Shown in pieces: positions 17,796 through 25,621 of a stretch of DNA of 64,000 bases (positions are counted from its first letter, which is position 1; each line of letters starts with the position of its first letter). The translations under genes were made by a program, and so were the position numbers. A model generated the notes under the pieces. It saw only the letters and a program-made list of their open reading frames with translations, was not told the origin of the DNA and made no database searches. This DNA comes from JAVVHH01 sp965199585 (lineage in GTDB: Bacteria > Pseudomonadota > Alphaproteobacteria > Acetobacterales > Acetobacteraceae): positions 806,001 to 870,000 of the forward strand of contig CBDASI010000002.1 in assembly GCA_965199585.1 (NCBI GenBank), written 5' to 3'.

Positions 17796-18877
17796 TGGCG
17801 TATGTGGCGGTCAAGGGTGGCGAGCAGGCGATCGACGCGGCGCATGCGTGGTTGGCTGCGGAGCGGCGGGGCGACCCGGCAGTGCCGGCGCTGGAGGTCG
17901 AGCAGATCGAGCAGCAGCTGGGGCGGGCGGTCGATCGGGTGATGGGAGAAGGCTCGCTGTACGATCGGGCGCTGGCGGCGCGGGCGATCCGGCAGGCGCA
18001 GGGCGACCTCATCGAGGCGGCGTTCCTGATCCGGGCGTATCGGACGACGCTGCCGCGGTTCGGGACGGCGGAAGCGGTCGAGACGGCGGAGATGTCGGTG
18101 CGGCGGCGGGTGTCGGCGATCTTCAAGGATCTGCCGGGTGGGCAGGTGCTGGGGCCGACGACGGATTATACACATCGGCTGATGGATTTCGAGGAGATGG
18201 CGCCGGGTGTGCCGGCGGAGACAGAGGCGGGCGGGGCCACGATGCCGCCGGCGTTCGCGATCCTCGGCGACGAAGGGTTGGTAGAGGCCGATGCGAGCGA
18301 AGGCGCGGCACCGGTGGACCTGACGCGGCAACCGCTGGCGTTTCCGGCGGGGCGGGATGCGCGGTTGCAGGCGTTGGCGCGCGGGGACGAGGGTTTCCTG
18401 CTGGCAATGGGCTACTCGACGCAGCGGGGCTGGGGTGGGACGCATCCGTTCGTGGGCGAGATGCGCGTCGGGACCTGCGCGGTGACCCTGGTGCCGGCGG
18501 AGCTGGGGTTCGAGATCGACATCGGCGACGTGACCCTGACGGAGTGCCAGATGGTGAACCAGTTCGCCGGGTCGAAGACGACGCCGCCGCAGTTCACGCG
18601 GGGGTATGGGCTGTGCTTCGGCCATGCGGAGCGGCGGGCGATGGGCATGGCGCTGGTGGACCGGGCGATGCGGGCGACCGAGTTGGGCGAGGTGGCGGAC
18701 GCGCCGGCGCAGAGCGTGGAGTTCGTGCTGTCGCATTGCGACAACGTGGAGGCGACCGGGTTCGTCGAGCACCTCAAGCTGCCGCATTACGTGGATTTCC
18801 AGAGCGAGCTGGAAACGATCCGAGAGATGCGCCGCGATGCGGCGGGCAGGCAGATGCGGCGGGAGGCGACACCATGA
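17795..18877 (+). CDS. phnI: C-P lyase subunit PhnI (nucleosidase)
   Basis: 360 residues; PhnI is the nucleosidase that, with PhnG, PhnH and PhnL, displaces adenine from ATP with the phosphonate. Conserved stretches: MAYVAVKGGEQAIDAAH, MGEGSLYDRALAARAIRQAQGD, AFLIRAYRTTLPRFG, MGYSTQRGWGGTHPFVGEMR and FVLSHCDNVEATGFVEHLKLPHYVDF. Full length with no damage. It is translationally coupled on both sides (TGATG with phnH, ATGA with phnJ). Confidence 0.95.
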   Translation: MAYVAVKGGEQAIDAAHAWLAAERRGDPAVPALEVEQIEQQLGRAVDRVMGEGSLYDRALAARAIRQAQGDLIEAAFLIRAYRTTLPRFGTAEAVETAEMSVRRRVSAIFKDLPGGQVLGPTTDYTHRLMDFEEMAPGVPAETEAGGATMPPAFAILGDEGLVEADASEGAAPVDLTRQPLAFPAGRDARLQALARGDEGFLLAMGYSTQRGWGGTHPFVGEMRVGTCAVTLVPAELGFEIDIGDVTLTECQMVNQFAGSKTTPPQFTRGYGLCFGHAERRAMGMALVDRAMRATELGEVADAPAQSVEFVLSHCDNVEATGFVEHLKLPHYVDFQSELETIREMRRDAAGRQMRREATP

Positions 18878-19704
18878 GCGCCGGTTATAATTTCGCGTAT
18901 CTGGACGAGCAGACCAAGCGGATGATCCGGCGGGCGATCCTGAAGGGGATCGCTATACCGGGGCATCAGGTGCCGTTCGGCAGCCGGGAGATGCCGTTGC
19001 CGTATGGATGGGGCACCGGCGGCATCCAGGTGACGGCGGCGGTGCTGGGACCGGACGACGTGTTGAAGGTGATCGATCAGGGCGCGGACGACACGACCAA
19101 TGCGGTGAGCATCCGGCGCTTCTTCGCGCGGACGGCGGGGGTGCGGACGACAACGCGGACCGGCGAGGCGACGATCATTCAGACGCGGCATCGTATTCCG
19201 GAGACGGCGCTGCGGGAGGATCAGGTGATCGTCTATCAGGTGCCGCAGCCGGAGCCGATGAGCCGGTTGGAGCCGAGCCGGGCGGAGACCAAGCGGATGC
19301 ATGCGCTGGCGGAATACGGGCCGATGCACGTGAAGCTGTATGAGGACATCACTCGGTTCGGGCATGTCGCCACAAGTTACGATTTCCCGGTGATGGTGAA
19401 CGAGCGATATCTGATGTCGCCGTCGCCGATCCCGGCGTTCGACAATCCGAAGCTGGACCGGATGCCGGCGCTGCAGTTGTTCGGGGCGGGGCGGGAGAAG
19501 CGGATCTACGCGATCCCGCCCTATACCGCGGTGCGGTCGCTGGATTTCGAGGATCATCCGTTCCAGCCGCGACGGGCGGCAGCGGATTGTGCGCTGTGCG
19601 GCGCGTCGGAGAGTTACCTCGACGAGGTGGTGACGGACGATCGGGGGACGCGGATGTTCGTGTGTTCGGATACCGATTTCTGCGAGGGCCGCCGCGGTGA
19701 GTGA
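18874..19704 (+). CDS. phnJ: Radical-SAM C-P lyase PhnJ
   Basis: 276 residues, the catalytic radical SAM subunit that splits the C-P bond of 5-phosphoribosyl 1-phosphonate, releasing e.g. methane and the 1,2-cyclic phosphate. The cluster cysteines appear as C239-x2-C242-x21-C264 and the thiyl cysteine as C270, the same spacing as E. coli C241, C244, C266 and C272. The Gly radical site equivalent to Gly32 is G30 in IPGHQVPFG. All catalytic residues are thus present. It overlaps phnI by 4 nt and phnK by 8 nt. Confidence 0.97.
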   Translation: MSAGYNFAYLDEQTKRMIRRAILKGIAIPGHQVPFGSREMPLPYGWGTGGIQVTAAVLGPDDVLKVIDQGADDTTNAVSIRRFFARTAGVRTTTRTGEATIIQTRHRIPETALREDQVIVYQVPQPEPMSRLEPSRAETKRMHALAEYGPMHVKLYEDITRFGHVATSYDFPVMVNERYLMSPSPIPAFDNPKLDRMPALQLFGAGREKRIYAIPPYTAVRSLDFEDHPFQPRRAAADCALCGASESYLDEVVTDDRGTRMFVCSDTDFCEGRRGE

Positions 19705-20473
19705 GCAGGCGATGCTGACGGCACGCGGGCTGGGGCTGCGGTTCGGGGCGGTGACGGCGCTGGACGAGGTCGGGGTTCAGCTTTGGCCGGGTGAGGTTTT
19801 GGCGATTGTGGGGGAGTCCGGGTCGGGCAAGACGACGCTGCTCAACGTGCTGGCCGGACGGGTCAGGCCGGACGTGGGGGCGATCGAGTATCGCGACCCG
19901 GCGGGGGTGGTGCACGATCTGTTGGGGATGGGGGCGCCGGCGTTGCGGGCGCTGCATCGGTCGGATTGGGGGTTCGTGCAGCAGAACCCGCGGGATGCGC
20001 TGCGGATGCGGGTGTCGGCGGGGGGCAATGTCGGCGAGCGGCTGATGGCGGCGGGTGCGCGGCATTACGGGACGATCCGCGAGACGGCGGCGGATTGGTT
20101 GCGGCAAGTGGAGATCGACCCGGCGCGGATTGACGATCTGCCGGCAACCTTCTCGGGCGGGATGCTGCAGCGGTTGCAGATCGCGCGGACGTTGGTGACG
20201 CATCCGCGGCTGGTGTTTATGGACGAGCCGACCGGCGGGTTGGACGTGTCGGTGCAGGCGCGGTTGTTGGACCTGATCCGGACGTTGGTCGCGCGGCTGG
20301 GGATCGCGGTGGTGCTGGTGACGCATGACATTGCGGTGGCGCGGTTGCTGGCGGGGCGGATGATGGTGATGCAGCGGGGCCGGGTCGTGGAGACCGGGCT
20401 GACGGACCAGGTGCTGGAGGATCCGCAGCATCCGTATACGCAGTTGTTGGTCAGCTCGGTGCTGCAGGCATGA
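19697..20473 (+). CDS. phnK: C-P lyase ABC ATPase PhnK
   Basis: 258-residue ABC ATPase with Walker A GESGSGKTTLLN, Q-loop VQQNPRDALRMRVSAGGN, signature FSGGMLQRLQIARTL, Walker B LVFMDEPTGGLD and switch histidine VLVTHD. The NPRDGLRM-like Q-loop is typical of PhnK. PhnK docks on the PhnGHIJ core and is not a transport ATPase. It starts at GTG inside phnJ (8-nt overlap) and ends overlapping phnL (ATGA). Confidence 0.94.
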   Translation: MSEQAMLTARGLGLRFGAVTALDEVGVQLWPGEVLAIVGESGSGKTTLLNVLAGRVRPDVGAIEYRDPAGVVHDLLGMGAPALRALHRSDWGFVQQNPRDALRMRVSAGGNVGERLMAAGARHYGTIRETAADWLRQVEIDPARIDDLPATFSGGMLQRLQIARTLVTHPRLVFMDEPTGGLDVSVQARLLDLIRTLVARLGIAVVLVTHDIAVARLLAGRMMVMQRGRVVETGLTDQVLEDPQHPYTQLLVSSVLQA

Positions 20474-21144
20474 GGCTTCTCGAGGCGAGCGGGCTGCACA
20501 AGGCGTTCGTGCTGCATTTGCAGGGCGGGGTGCGGATTCCGGTGTTGAACGAGGTGGATTGTTCGCTCGAGGCGGGGCGGTGCACCGTGTTGGCGGGGCC
20601 GTCGGGGGCGGGGAAGTCGACGTTGATGCGGGCGTTGTATGGCAGCTACCGGGTCGATGGCGGGGCGATCCGGGTTTGGCATCGGGGGGCTTGGGTCGAT
20701 ATCGCGGGGGGTGATCCGCGGCTGGTGCTGGAGGTTCGGCGGGAGACGCTGGGGTATGTGAGCCAGTTCCTGCGGGTGGTGCCGCGGGTGTCGGCGCTGC
20801 AGATCGTGGCGGAGGCGGCGGATGGGGATCGGGCGCGGGCGGAAGCGTTGTTGCTGCGGTTGAACATTCCGCGGCGGCTGCATGGGCTGCCGCCGGCGAC
20901 GTTCTCGGGGGGTGAGCAGCAACGGGTCAATCTGGCGCGGGGGTTCATCGGGGGGCATCCGGTGCTGCTGCTGGACGAGCCGACGGCGTCGTTGGATGCG
21001 GAAAATCGGGACGTGGTGATCGGGTTGATCGTCGAGGCGAAGGCACGAGGGGCGGCGCTGGCGGGAATCTTCCATGACAGCGCGGTGCGGGAGGCGGTGG
21101 CGGATAGCGTGCTGACGATCGCTCCCATAAGAGAGGCGGCATGA
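20470..21144 (+). CDS. phnL: C-P lyase ABC ATPase PhnL
   Basis: 224 residues with Walker A GPSGAGKSTLMRALYG, the PhnL-typical Q-loop GYVSQFLRVVPRVSALQIVAE, signature FSGGEQQRVNLARGF, Walker B VLLLDEPTASLD and FHD at the switch position. PhnL joins PhnGHI in loading phosphonate onto ATP and forms a dimer with PhnK on the lyase core. Coupled by 4-nt overlaps to phnK and phnM. Confidence 0.94.
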   Translation: MRLLEASGLHKAFVLHLQGGVRIPVLNEVDCSLEAGRCTVLAGPSGAGKSTLMRALYGSYRVDGGAIRVWHRGAWVDIAGGDPRLVLEVRRETLGYVSQFLRVVPRVSALQIVAEAADGDRARAEALLLRLNIPRRLHGLPPATFSGGEQQRVNLARGFIGGHPVLLLDEPTASLDAENRDVVIGLIVEAKARGAALAGIFHDSAVREAVADSVLTIAPIREAA

Positions 21145-22271
21145 CGATACTGACAAATGCGCGGGTGGTTCTCCGGGACGAGGTGATCGAGGGGACGGTG
21201 GTTCTCGACGGCCAGACCATCGTGGAATTCCAGCCGGGACGAAGCAATAGTCCGGGCGCCATCGATCTCGAGGGCGACGTGCTGATGCCGGGGATCGTCG
21301 ACGTGCATACCGACAATCTGGAGCGGCAGGTGCAGCCGCGGAGCAATGCGCGGTGGCCATCGCGGTCGGCGATGCTGACGCATGATGCGCAGTGCGCGGT
21401 GAGCGGTGTGACGACGGTGTTGGACGCGCTGTGCCTGGGGGATCTCGGGTTCGACAAGGATCGGATCCAGACGTTCCATGATGGGGTGAAGGACCTGGAC
21501 GCGTTGGATGGCACCGGGCTGCTGAAGTCCGACCATTTCCTGCATCTGCGCTGCGAGATGCCGGCCGACGACGTGATGGAGTTGTTCGAGCCGGTGGCGG
21601 ACCACCGATTGGTGCGGATGGTGAGCCTGATGGATCACTCGCCGGGGGTGGGACAATACGCCAACCTCGATCGATACCGGGCGATGCGGATGCGCGAGGG
21701 GGTCAGCGCCGAGCGGGTCGAGCAGCGGATCGGCGAGTTACAGGCGCAGCGGGCGAAGATGCGCGACGTGAACCGGCGGCGGCTGCTGGCGCGGGTGAAG
21801 GGGTCCGGCGTGGTGCTGGCGAGCCATGACGACCGGACCGAGGAGGAGATCGAGGAGAACCATCGCGACGGAATCCGGATCAGCGAGTTCCCGGTGTCGA
21901 TGATCGCGGCCAAGGCGGCGCGGGCGCGGGGGATGATGGTCATCGCGGGGGCGCCGAACATCGTGCGCGGCGGGTCGCATTCCGGGAACGTGTCGGCGGC
22001 GGAGATGGTGCGGGAGAGAGCCGTGGACGGGCTGGCGAGCGACTATGTGCCGGCGAGCCTGGTGGAGGCGGCGTTCGCTTGCGTCGACAAGGCAGGGATC
22101 ACGTTGGCCGCCGGCGTGGCGATGGTGACGGCGGCGCCGGCGGCGATGGCCGGGCTGCAGGATCGCGGGCGGATCGCGGCCGGGATGCGGGCGGATTTGG
22201 TGCGGGTTCGGGAGTTCGAGGGCGTGCCGGTGGTGCGGCAGGTATGGCGGACGGGTGAGCGCGTCATTTGA
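21141..22271 (+). CDS. phnM: Ribose 1-methylphosphonate 5-triphosphate diphosphatase PhnM
   Basis: 376-residue amidohydrolase-fold enzyme that removes diphosphate from the ribose phosphonate triphosphate made by PhnGHIL. Metal-site motifs: DVHTDNLERQVQPR, SGVTTVLDAL, VLASHDDRTEEE, GAPNIVRGGSHSGNVSA and the C-terminal GRIAAGMRADLV. Complete in length. It precedes the DUF1045 gene with a TTGA overlap. Confidence 0.95.
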   Translation: MTILTNARVVLRDEVIEGTVVLDGQTIVEFQPGRSNSPGAIDLEGDVLMPGIVDVHTDNLERQVQPRSNARWPSRSAMLTHDAQCAVSGVTTVLDALCLGDLGFDKDRIQTFHDGVKDLDALDGTGLLKSDHFLHLRCEMPADDVMELFEPVADHRLVRMVSLMDHSPGVGQYANLDRYRAMRMREGVSAERVEQRIGELQAQRAKMRDVNRRRLLARVKGSGVVLASHDDRTEEEIEENHRDGIRISEFPVSMIAAKAARARGMMVIAGAPNIVRGGSHSGNVSAAEMVRERAVDGLASDYVPASLVEAAFACVDKAGITLAAGVAMVTAAPAAMAGLQDRGRIAAGMRADLVRVREFEGVPVVRQVWRTGERVI

Positions 22272-22933
22272 CGGTTCGGGTCGCACTTTATTATGCGCCG
22301 GAGTTGGACGATCCCCTCTGGGCGGCAGGCTGTTCGTGGTTGGGGCGGGACCCGGAGCGGGGTGTCGACGTCGCGCAACCGGCGATCGACGGGATGGCTG
22401 ACGTTACGGCGGATGCACGAGGGTATGGCTTTCACTGCACGTTGAAGCCGCCGATGCGGTTGGCGACCTCGTATGGGGCGTTCCGCGACGAGGTCGGCGC
22501 GATGGCGCAGTCGATCCGGCCGTTCGAGATGCCAGGCCTGGCGGTGGCGGACCTTTCGGGGTTCCTGGCGATCCGGGAGACGGCATCCTGCCCCGCGCTG
22601 CAGGCGTTGGCGGATGCGTGCGTGGCCTGGCCGGACCGGCATCGCGCGCCGCCGGACACGGCAGAGCTGGCTCGGCGCCGCGGCAAGGGATTGCCGGCGG
22701 ATGCGGACCAACTGCTGTTGCGCTGGGGGTATCCGGGGGTGTTCGGGCGCTGGCGGTTCCACATGACCCTGACCCGGCGGTTGGAAAGCCAGGACGGGTG
22801 GCGCGATGCAGCCGAGGCGCATTTCGCGGCGGCGCTCGCGCGGACGCGACACGTTTCGTCGATTTGCCTGTTCACGCAGGCGGGTCCGGGGGTGCCGTTC
22901 CTGCTGGCCGAGCGAGTCGCGCTCGCAGGTTAG
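22268..22933 (+). CDS. DUF1045 2H-phosphoesterase-like phosphonate protein
   Basis: 221 residues of the DUF1045 family that is often seen in phn operons. It carries two HxT motifs, GYGFHCTLKPP (about residue 55) and RFHMTLTRRL (about residue 160), the hallmark of 2H phosphoesterases, which act on 2',3'- or 1,2-cyclic phosphates. It starts at TTG overlapping the phnM stop. The operon has no phnP (cyclic phosphodiesterase) and no phnN, so I infer that this enzyme may open the 5-phosphoribosyl 1,2-cyclic phosphate made by PhnJ. This is untested here. Its TAG shares a TTAG tetranucleotide with the convergent maoC stop. Confidence 0.87.
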   Translation: MTVRVALYYAPELDDPLWAAGCSWLGRDPERGVDVAQPAIDGMADVTADARGYGFHCTLKPPMRLATSYGAFRDEVGAMAQSIRPFEMPGLAVADLSGFLAIRETASCPALQALADACVAWPDRHRAPPDTAELARRRGKGLPADADQLLLRWGYPGVFGRWRFHMTLTRRLESQDGWRDAAEAHFAAALARTRHVSSICLFTQAGPGVPFLLAERVALAG

Positions 22934-23784
22934 CCGATCCGCGCCCGGCCGTTGTCGATCACCTTGACGCGGCGGGTCTCGACGGCGGCGCGGAACGACA
23001 CGATGTCGCCGTCGCGCCATAGATCGACGGTGATGGTCTCCCCGGGATAGACCGGGGCGGAGAAGCGGACGTCGAGCGAGTGGAGGCGCGCCGGATCGTA
23101 GTTGCAGTAGGTGCGCAGGACGGCGTGACCGACCAGGCCGTAGGTGGCCAGCCCGTGCAGGATCGGGCGTTCGAACCCGGCGGCGCGGGCGGCTTCGGGG
23201 TGCGAATGGAGCGGGTTCAGGTCGCCGCTGAAGCGGTAAATTAGGGCTTGGTTGGCGAACGTCGGCAAGGTGCAGCTGGCGTCCGGGGCGCGGTCGGGCA
23301 GCACGTGGGGGCGACGCGGCTGCTCGGGACTGCCGCCGAAGCCGCCGTCGGCGCGGGCGAAGGTGCTGCGCCAGAGATGGGCGACCGGGTCGCCGGTGGC
23401 GTCGTCGATCAGGGTGCTGGCGGCGTAGACGACGGCGCCGCGGCCGGGGCCCTTGTCGACAATGTCAGTGATGCGGGTGAGGGAGCGGAAGCGGCCGCTG
23501 GCGGGCATGGGGCGGAGGAGTTCGAGGCCCTGTTCGCCATGCACGATCATGGTGCGGTCGACGCCGGAGCGGATGTCAGCGGACCAGGGCGGGCTCGAGC
23601 ACATGCAGGCCGGCATGGTGGGAACGCCGAGATTGTCCTCCTCGTGAACGAAGCGGAGTTGACGGTCGTCCATCGGGTCGGCCCCAAAACCCACGCCGAG
23701 TGCGTACAGCGCCATGTCGCGGCGCGTATAGGATTGCACGATCTCCTCAAACGGCCAGTTGGTCAGCGCTTTCACGTCGAGCAT
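22930..23784 (-). CDS. MaoC-family acyl dehydratase
   Basis: 284 residues in a double hot-dog arrangement: an N-terminal MaoC-like half (YTRRDMALYALGVGFGAD) and a C-terminal hydratase half with YRFSGDLNPLHSHPEAARAAGFERPILHGLATYG, which contains the catalytic D/H pair (D..N..H). This matches (R)-specific 2-enoyl-CoA hydratases of the peroxisomal MFE-2 type. It would hydrate trans-2-enoyl-CoA in fatty-acid or sterol-like side-chain breakdown. No other beta-oxidation genes adjoin it. Minus strand, codons C-ending, as expected from the G-rich + strand here. Confidence 0.85.
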   Translation of the reverse strand: MLDVKALTNWPFEEIVQSYTRRDMALYALGVGFGADPMDDRQLRFVHEEDNLGVPTMPACMCSSPPWSADIRSGVDRTMIVHGEQGLELLRPMPASGRFRSLTRITDIVDKGPGRGAVVYAASTLIDDATGDPVAHLWRSTFARADGGFGGSPEQPRRPHVLPDRAPDASCTLPTFANQALIYRFSGDLNPLHSHPEAARAAGFERPILHGLATYGLVGHAVLRTYCNYDPARLHSLDVRFSAPVYPGETITVDLWRDGDIVSFRAAVETRRVKVIDNGRARIG

Positions 23785-23825
23785 CGCGATCCCCTTCGCG
23801 GGAAGCGTATCACCTCGGTGAGCGG

Positions 23826-23852
23826 GCCGGAGCGGCTTTTTGCGTCTCCGGC
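23826..23852 (-). terminator. Hairpin after the Ser/Thr-rich protein gene
   Basis: A 7-bp perfect stem (GCCGGAG with CTCCGGC, 23826-23832 and 23846-23852) encloses a 13-nt loop that holds TTTTT on the + strand. It lies just 3' of the minus-strand gene ending at 23858. No U-tract follows, so terminator function is only suggested. Confidence 0.35.
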
Positions 23853-23857
23853 GCGGG

Positions 23858-24352
23858 TCAGGCGGTCAGCGAGGTCGAGGCCGATGCGCCGAGGCCCTGC
23901 GTCTTAGCATAGGCGACCAGCGAGGAGGCGAGGCCCTGGAACGAATTGGACGTGCCCGTCGACGACGAGCCGTCGGTCGCGTCCGGTTCGGTCTGTGCGG
24001 CGGAGGCGCCGCCATGGTGGTGGTGACCATGCCCGCCAGCAGATTTCAGGCCCTTGGAGATGGACTGGAGATCGTCGGCGACGGTGCTGGTCGGGTCCGT
24101 GCTCGAGGCGGATGGCGACGTGCTGGCTTGGAGGTCAGTGAATAGCTTGTTGACCGCGTCACTGAATTTCGAGCCGCCGGTGCTGGTGCTGCCCACGGCG
24201 CCGATCGCGCTGACGTCGGTGGAGCCGGTGGCCGACGCCTGGTCGGACGCAGTGGACGTGGATGCGGCGTCGGTGCTGCTGGTCTTGCTGGTCGCGCTTT
24301 TATAGAGGTCGTAGAGGGCCGAGGCCCCCGCGGTGACTAAGCTGGCGTACAT
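23858..24352 (-). CDS. Ser/Thr/Ala-rich protein with a His cluster, unknown
   Basis: 164 residues, strongly low-complexity: runs of S, T, A and D (TSKTSSTDAASTSTASDQAS) and a central GGHGHHHHGG that could bind metal. Short hydrophobic segments at the start (MYASLVTAGASALYDLY) and near the end (FQGLASSLVAYAKTQGL) remind one of a family of small proteobacterial proteins with terminal amphipathic helices. There is no obvious signal peptide. The start at 24352 is supported by GGAG 6 nt upstream. I do not recognise a function. The coding call is supported by the ribosome site and an uninterrupted frame. Confidence 0.6.
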   Translation of the reverse strand: MYASLVTAGASALYDLYKSATSKTSSTDAASTSTASDQASATGSTDVSAIGAVGSTSTGGSKFSDAVNKLFTDLQASTSPSASSTDPTSTVADDLQSISKGLKSAGGHGHHHHGGASAAQTEPDATDGSSSTGTSNSFQGLASSLVAYAKTQGLGASASTSLTA

Positions 24353-24426
24353 CGCCGTCTCCTGCACGGGATTGTGCGGGTGGCTTGATGCAAGGGGCGG
24401 ACCAGGGGTTTCTTGGTGCTCGTGAC

Positions 24427-24452
24427 GCTGGGCTGAAGCTCACCCTGCGGGG
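24427..24452. repeat. Degenerate copy of the GGGCTGAAGCYCACCC repeat
   Basis: GCTGGGCTGAAGCTCACCC followed by TGCGGGG resembles the two better copies at 25574 and 43563 but one stem base has changed (GCTC for GCCC). It lies in the gap between the Ser/Thr-rich gene and the aldo/keto reductase gene. Confidence 0.6.
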
Positions 24453-24494
24453 GGTTTCGGGGTTCTGGTCGGCAGGAAGTGCCGGGGCGGCGGA

Positions 24495-25496
24495 TTATGC
24501 CGGGCGGCCTTCGATGGGATAGGCCGGGTCGTTGAAATTGGGTACGGCGTGATGGCCGGGGGCGATGCGGGCGTCGACGAAGGTTTCGTCCTCGGGGGTG
24601 AAGGGCGCGGTCATGGCATCGACGTAGTCCTGCCATTGCGCAGGGGTCCGCGGGCCGGCGATGATGCCGGTGACGAAGCGGTTGGCGAGCACCCATTGCA
24701 CCGCCAGCGCGGTCGGAGTGCGGCCGGTGGACCGCGCATACGTGGCGAATTCGCGGGCCAGGTGCAGCGAGGCGGGCGCCATCTCGGTCTGTGCGATGCG
24801 CTTGTCGCCCCGGGCGGCGCGGGTGTCGGCGGCCGGCGCGGCGTCGGGATCATATTTGCCGGTGAGGATGCCGCGGCCGAGCGGAGAATAGCTGACCACG
24901 CCGAGGCCGTAGAAGCCGCACGCCGGGAGGTGTTCGGTCTCGGGGGTGCGGTTGAGGGCGTGGTAGTAAGGCTGGCTGACGACCGGGCGGTCGATGCCCA
25001 TCTCGTCGCACAGGCGGCAGATCTCGGCGATGCGCCAGGCGCGGTAGTTGGACACGCCGAAGTAACGGATCTTGCCGGCGCGGACCAGGTCGGCGACGGC
25101 GCGGACGGTCTCGGCAAGCGGGGTCCGGTGGTCCTCCTTGTGGAGGTATTGGATGTCGATGTGGTCAGTGCCGAGGCGCTGGAGACTGCGCTCGACGGCG
25201 CGGACGATCCATTGACGGGACGTGCCGCCGCCGTTGGGGTCCGACGCCCCAGGGTTGGCAAGTTTGGTGGCCAGGACCCAGGAGTCGCGGTCGGGGGCGA
25301 TGGCGCGGCCGACGATTTGCTCCGAGGCGCCGCCGGTGTAGGCGTCGGCGGTGTCGATGAAGTTGACGCCGGCGTCGCGGGCCTGGGCGATGATGTCGTT
25401 CGCGGTGGTTTCGTCGGTCGGGCCGCCGAAATTCATGGTGCCGAGGCAGAGTGGCGAGACGCGCAGGCCGCTGCGGCCGAGGTTGCGGGGGGTCAT
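24495..25496 (-). CDS. Aldo/keto reductase
   Basis: 333 residues in the AKR TIM-barrel family: RNLGRSGLRVSPLCLGTMNFGG at the start, NFIDTADAYTGGASEQIVGRA with the catalytic Asp and Tyr, ATKLANPG with the Lys, YLHKEDHRTPLAETVRAV in place of the usual LHRxD, and GVSNYRAWRIAEI. It resembles the NADP-dependent YajO/Tas-like reductases of unknown physiological substrate. Its C terminus (PAYPIEGRPA) is ordinary for the family. Transcribed alone. Confidence 0.9.
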   Translation of the reverse strand: MTPRNLGRSGLRVSPLCLGTMNFGGPTDETTANDIIAQARDAGVNFIDTADAYTGGASEQIVGRAIAPDRDSWVLATKLANPGASDPNGGGTSRQWIVRAVERSLQRLGTDHIDIQYLHKEDHRTPLAETVRAVADLVRAGKIRYFGVSNYRAWRIAEICRLCDEMGIDRPVVSQPYYHALNRTPETEHLPACGFYGLGVVSYSPLGRGILTGKYDPDAAPAADTRAARGDKRIAQTEMAPASLHLAREFATYARSTGRTPTALAVQWVLANRFVTGIIAGPRTPAQWQDYVDAMTAPFTPEDETFVDARIAPGHHAVPNFNDPAYPIEGRPA

Positions 25497-25573
25497 GGGC
25501 GCATTGGGGGTTGTTGGGGTTTGGTTGGCAAGAGCGTTGTTGTGGCTGGTTGGGTTGAGTTTCGGCGCTTGAT

Positions 25574-25596
25574 GGTGGGCTGAAGCCCACCCTACG
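25574..25596. repeat. Palindromic dispersed repeat, copy 2
   Basis: GGTGGGC-TGAA-GCCCACC forms a perfect 7-bp hairpin with a TGAA tetraloop, followed by CTACG. The same 23-bp sequence recurs exactly at 43563-43585 and in degraded form at 24427. It sits in the 125-bp gap between the divergent aldo/keto reductase and the peptidase gene. Confidence 0.8.
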
Positions 25597-25621
25597 AGTG
25601 AGTTGGGGACATCCTATATAG

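Noticed and set aside
24549..25583. 344-codon + frame opposite the aldo/keto reductase
   Set aside because: Gly/Ala/Val-rich shadow; the minus-strand reductase motifs are unambiguous.
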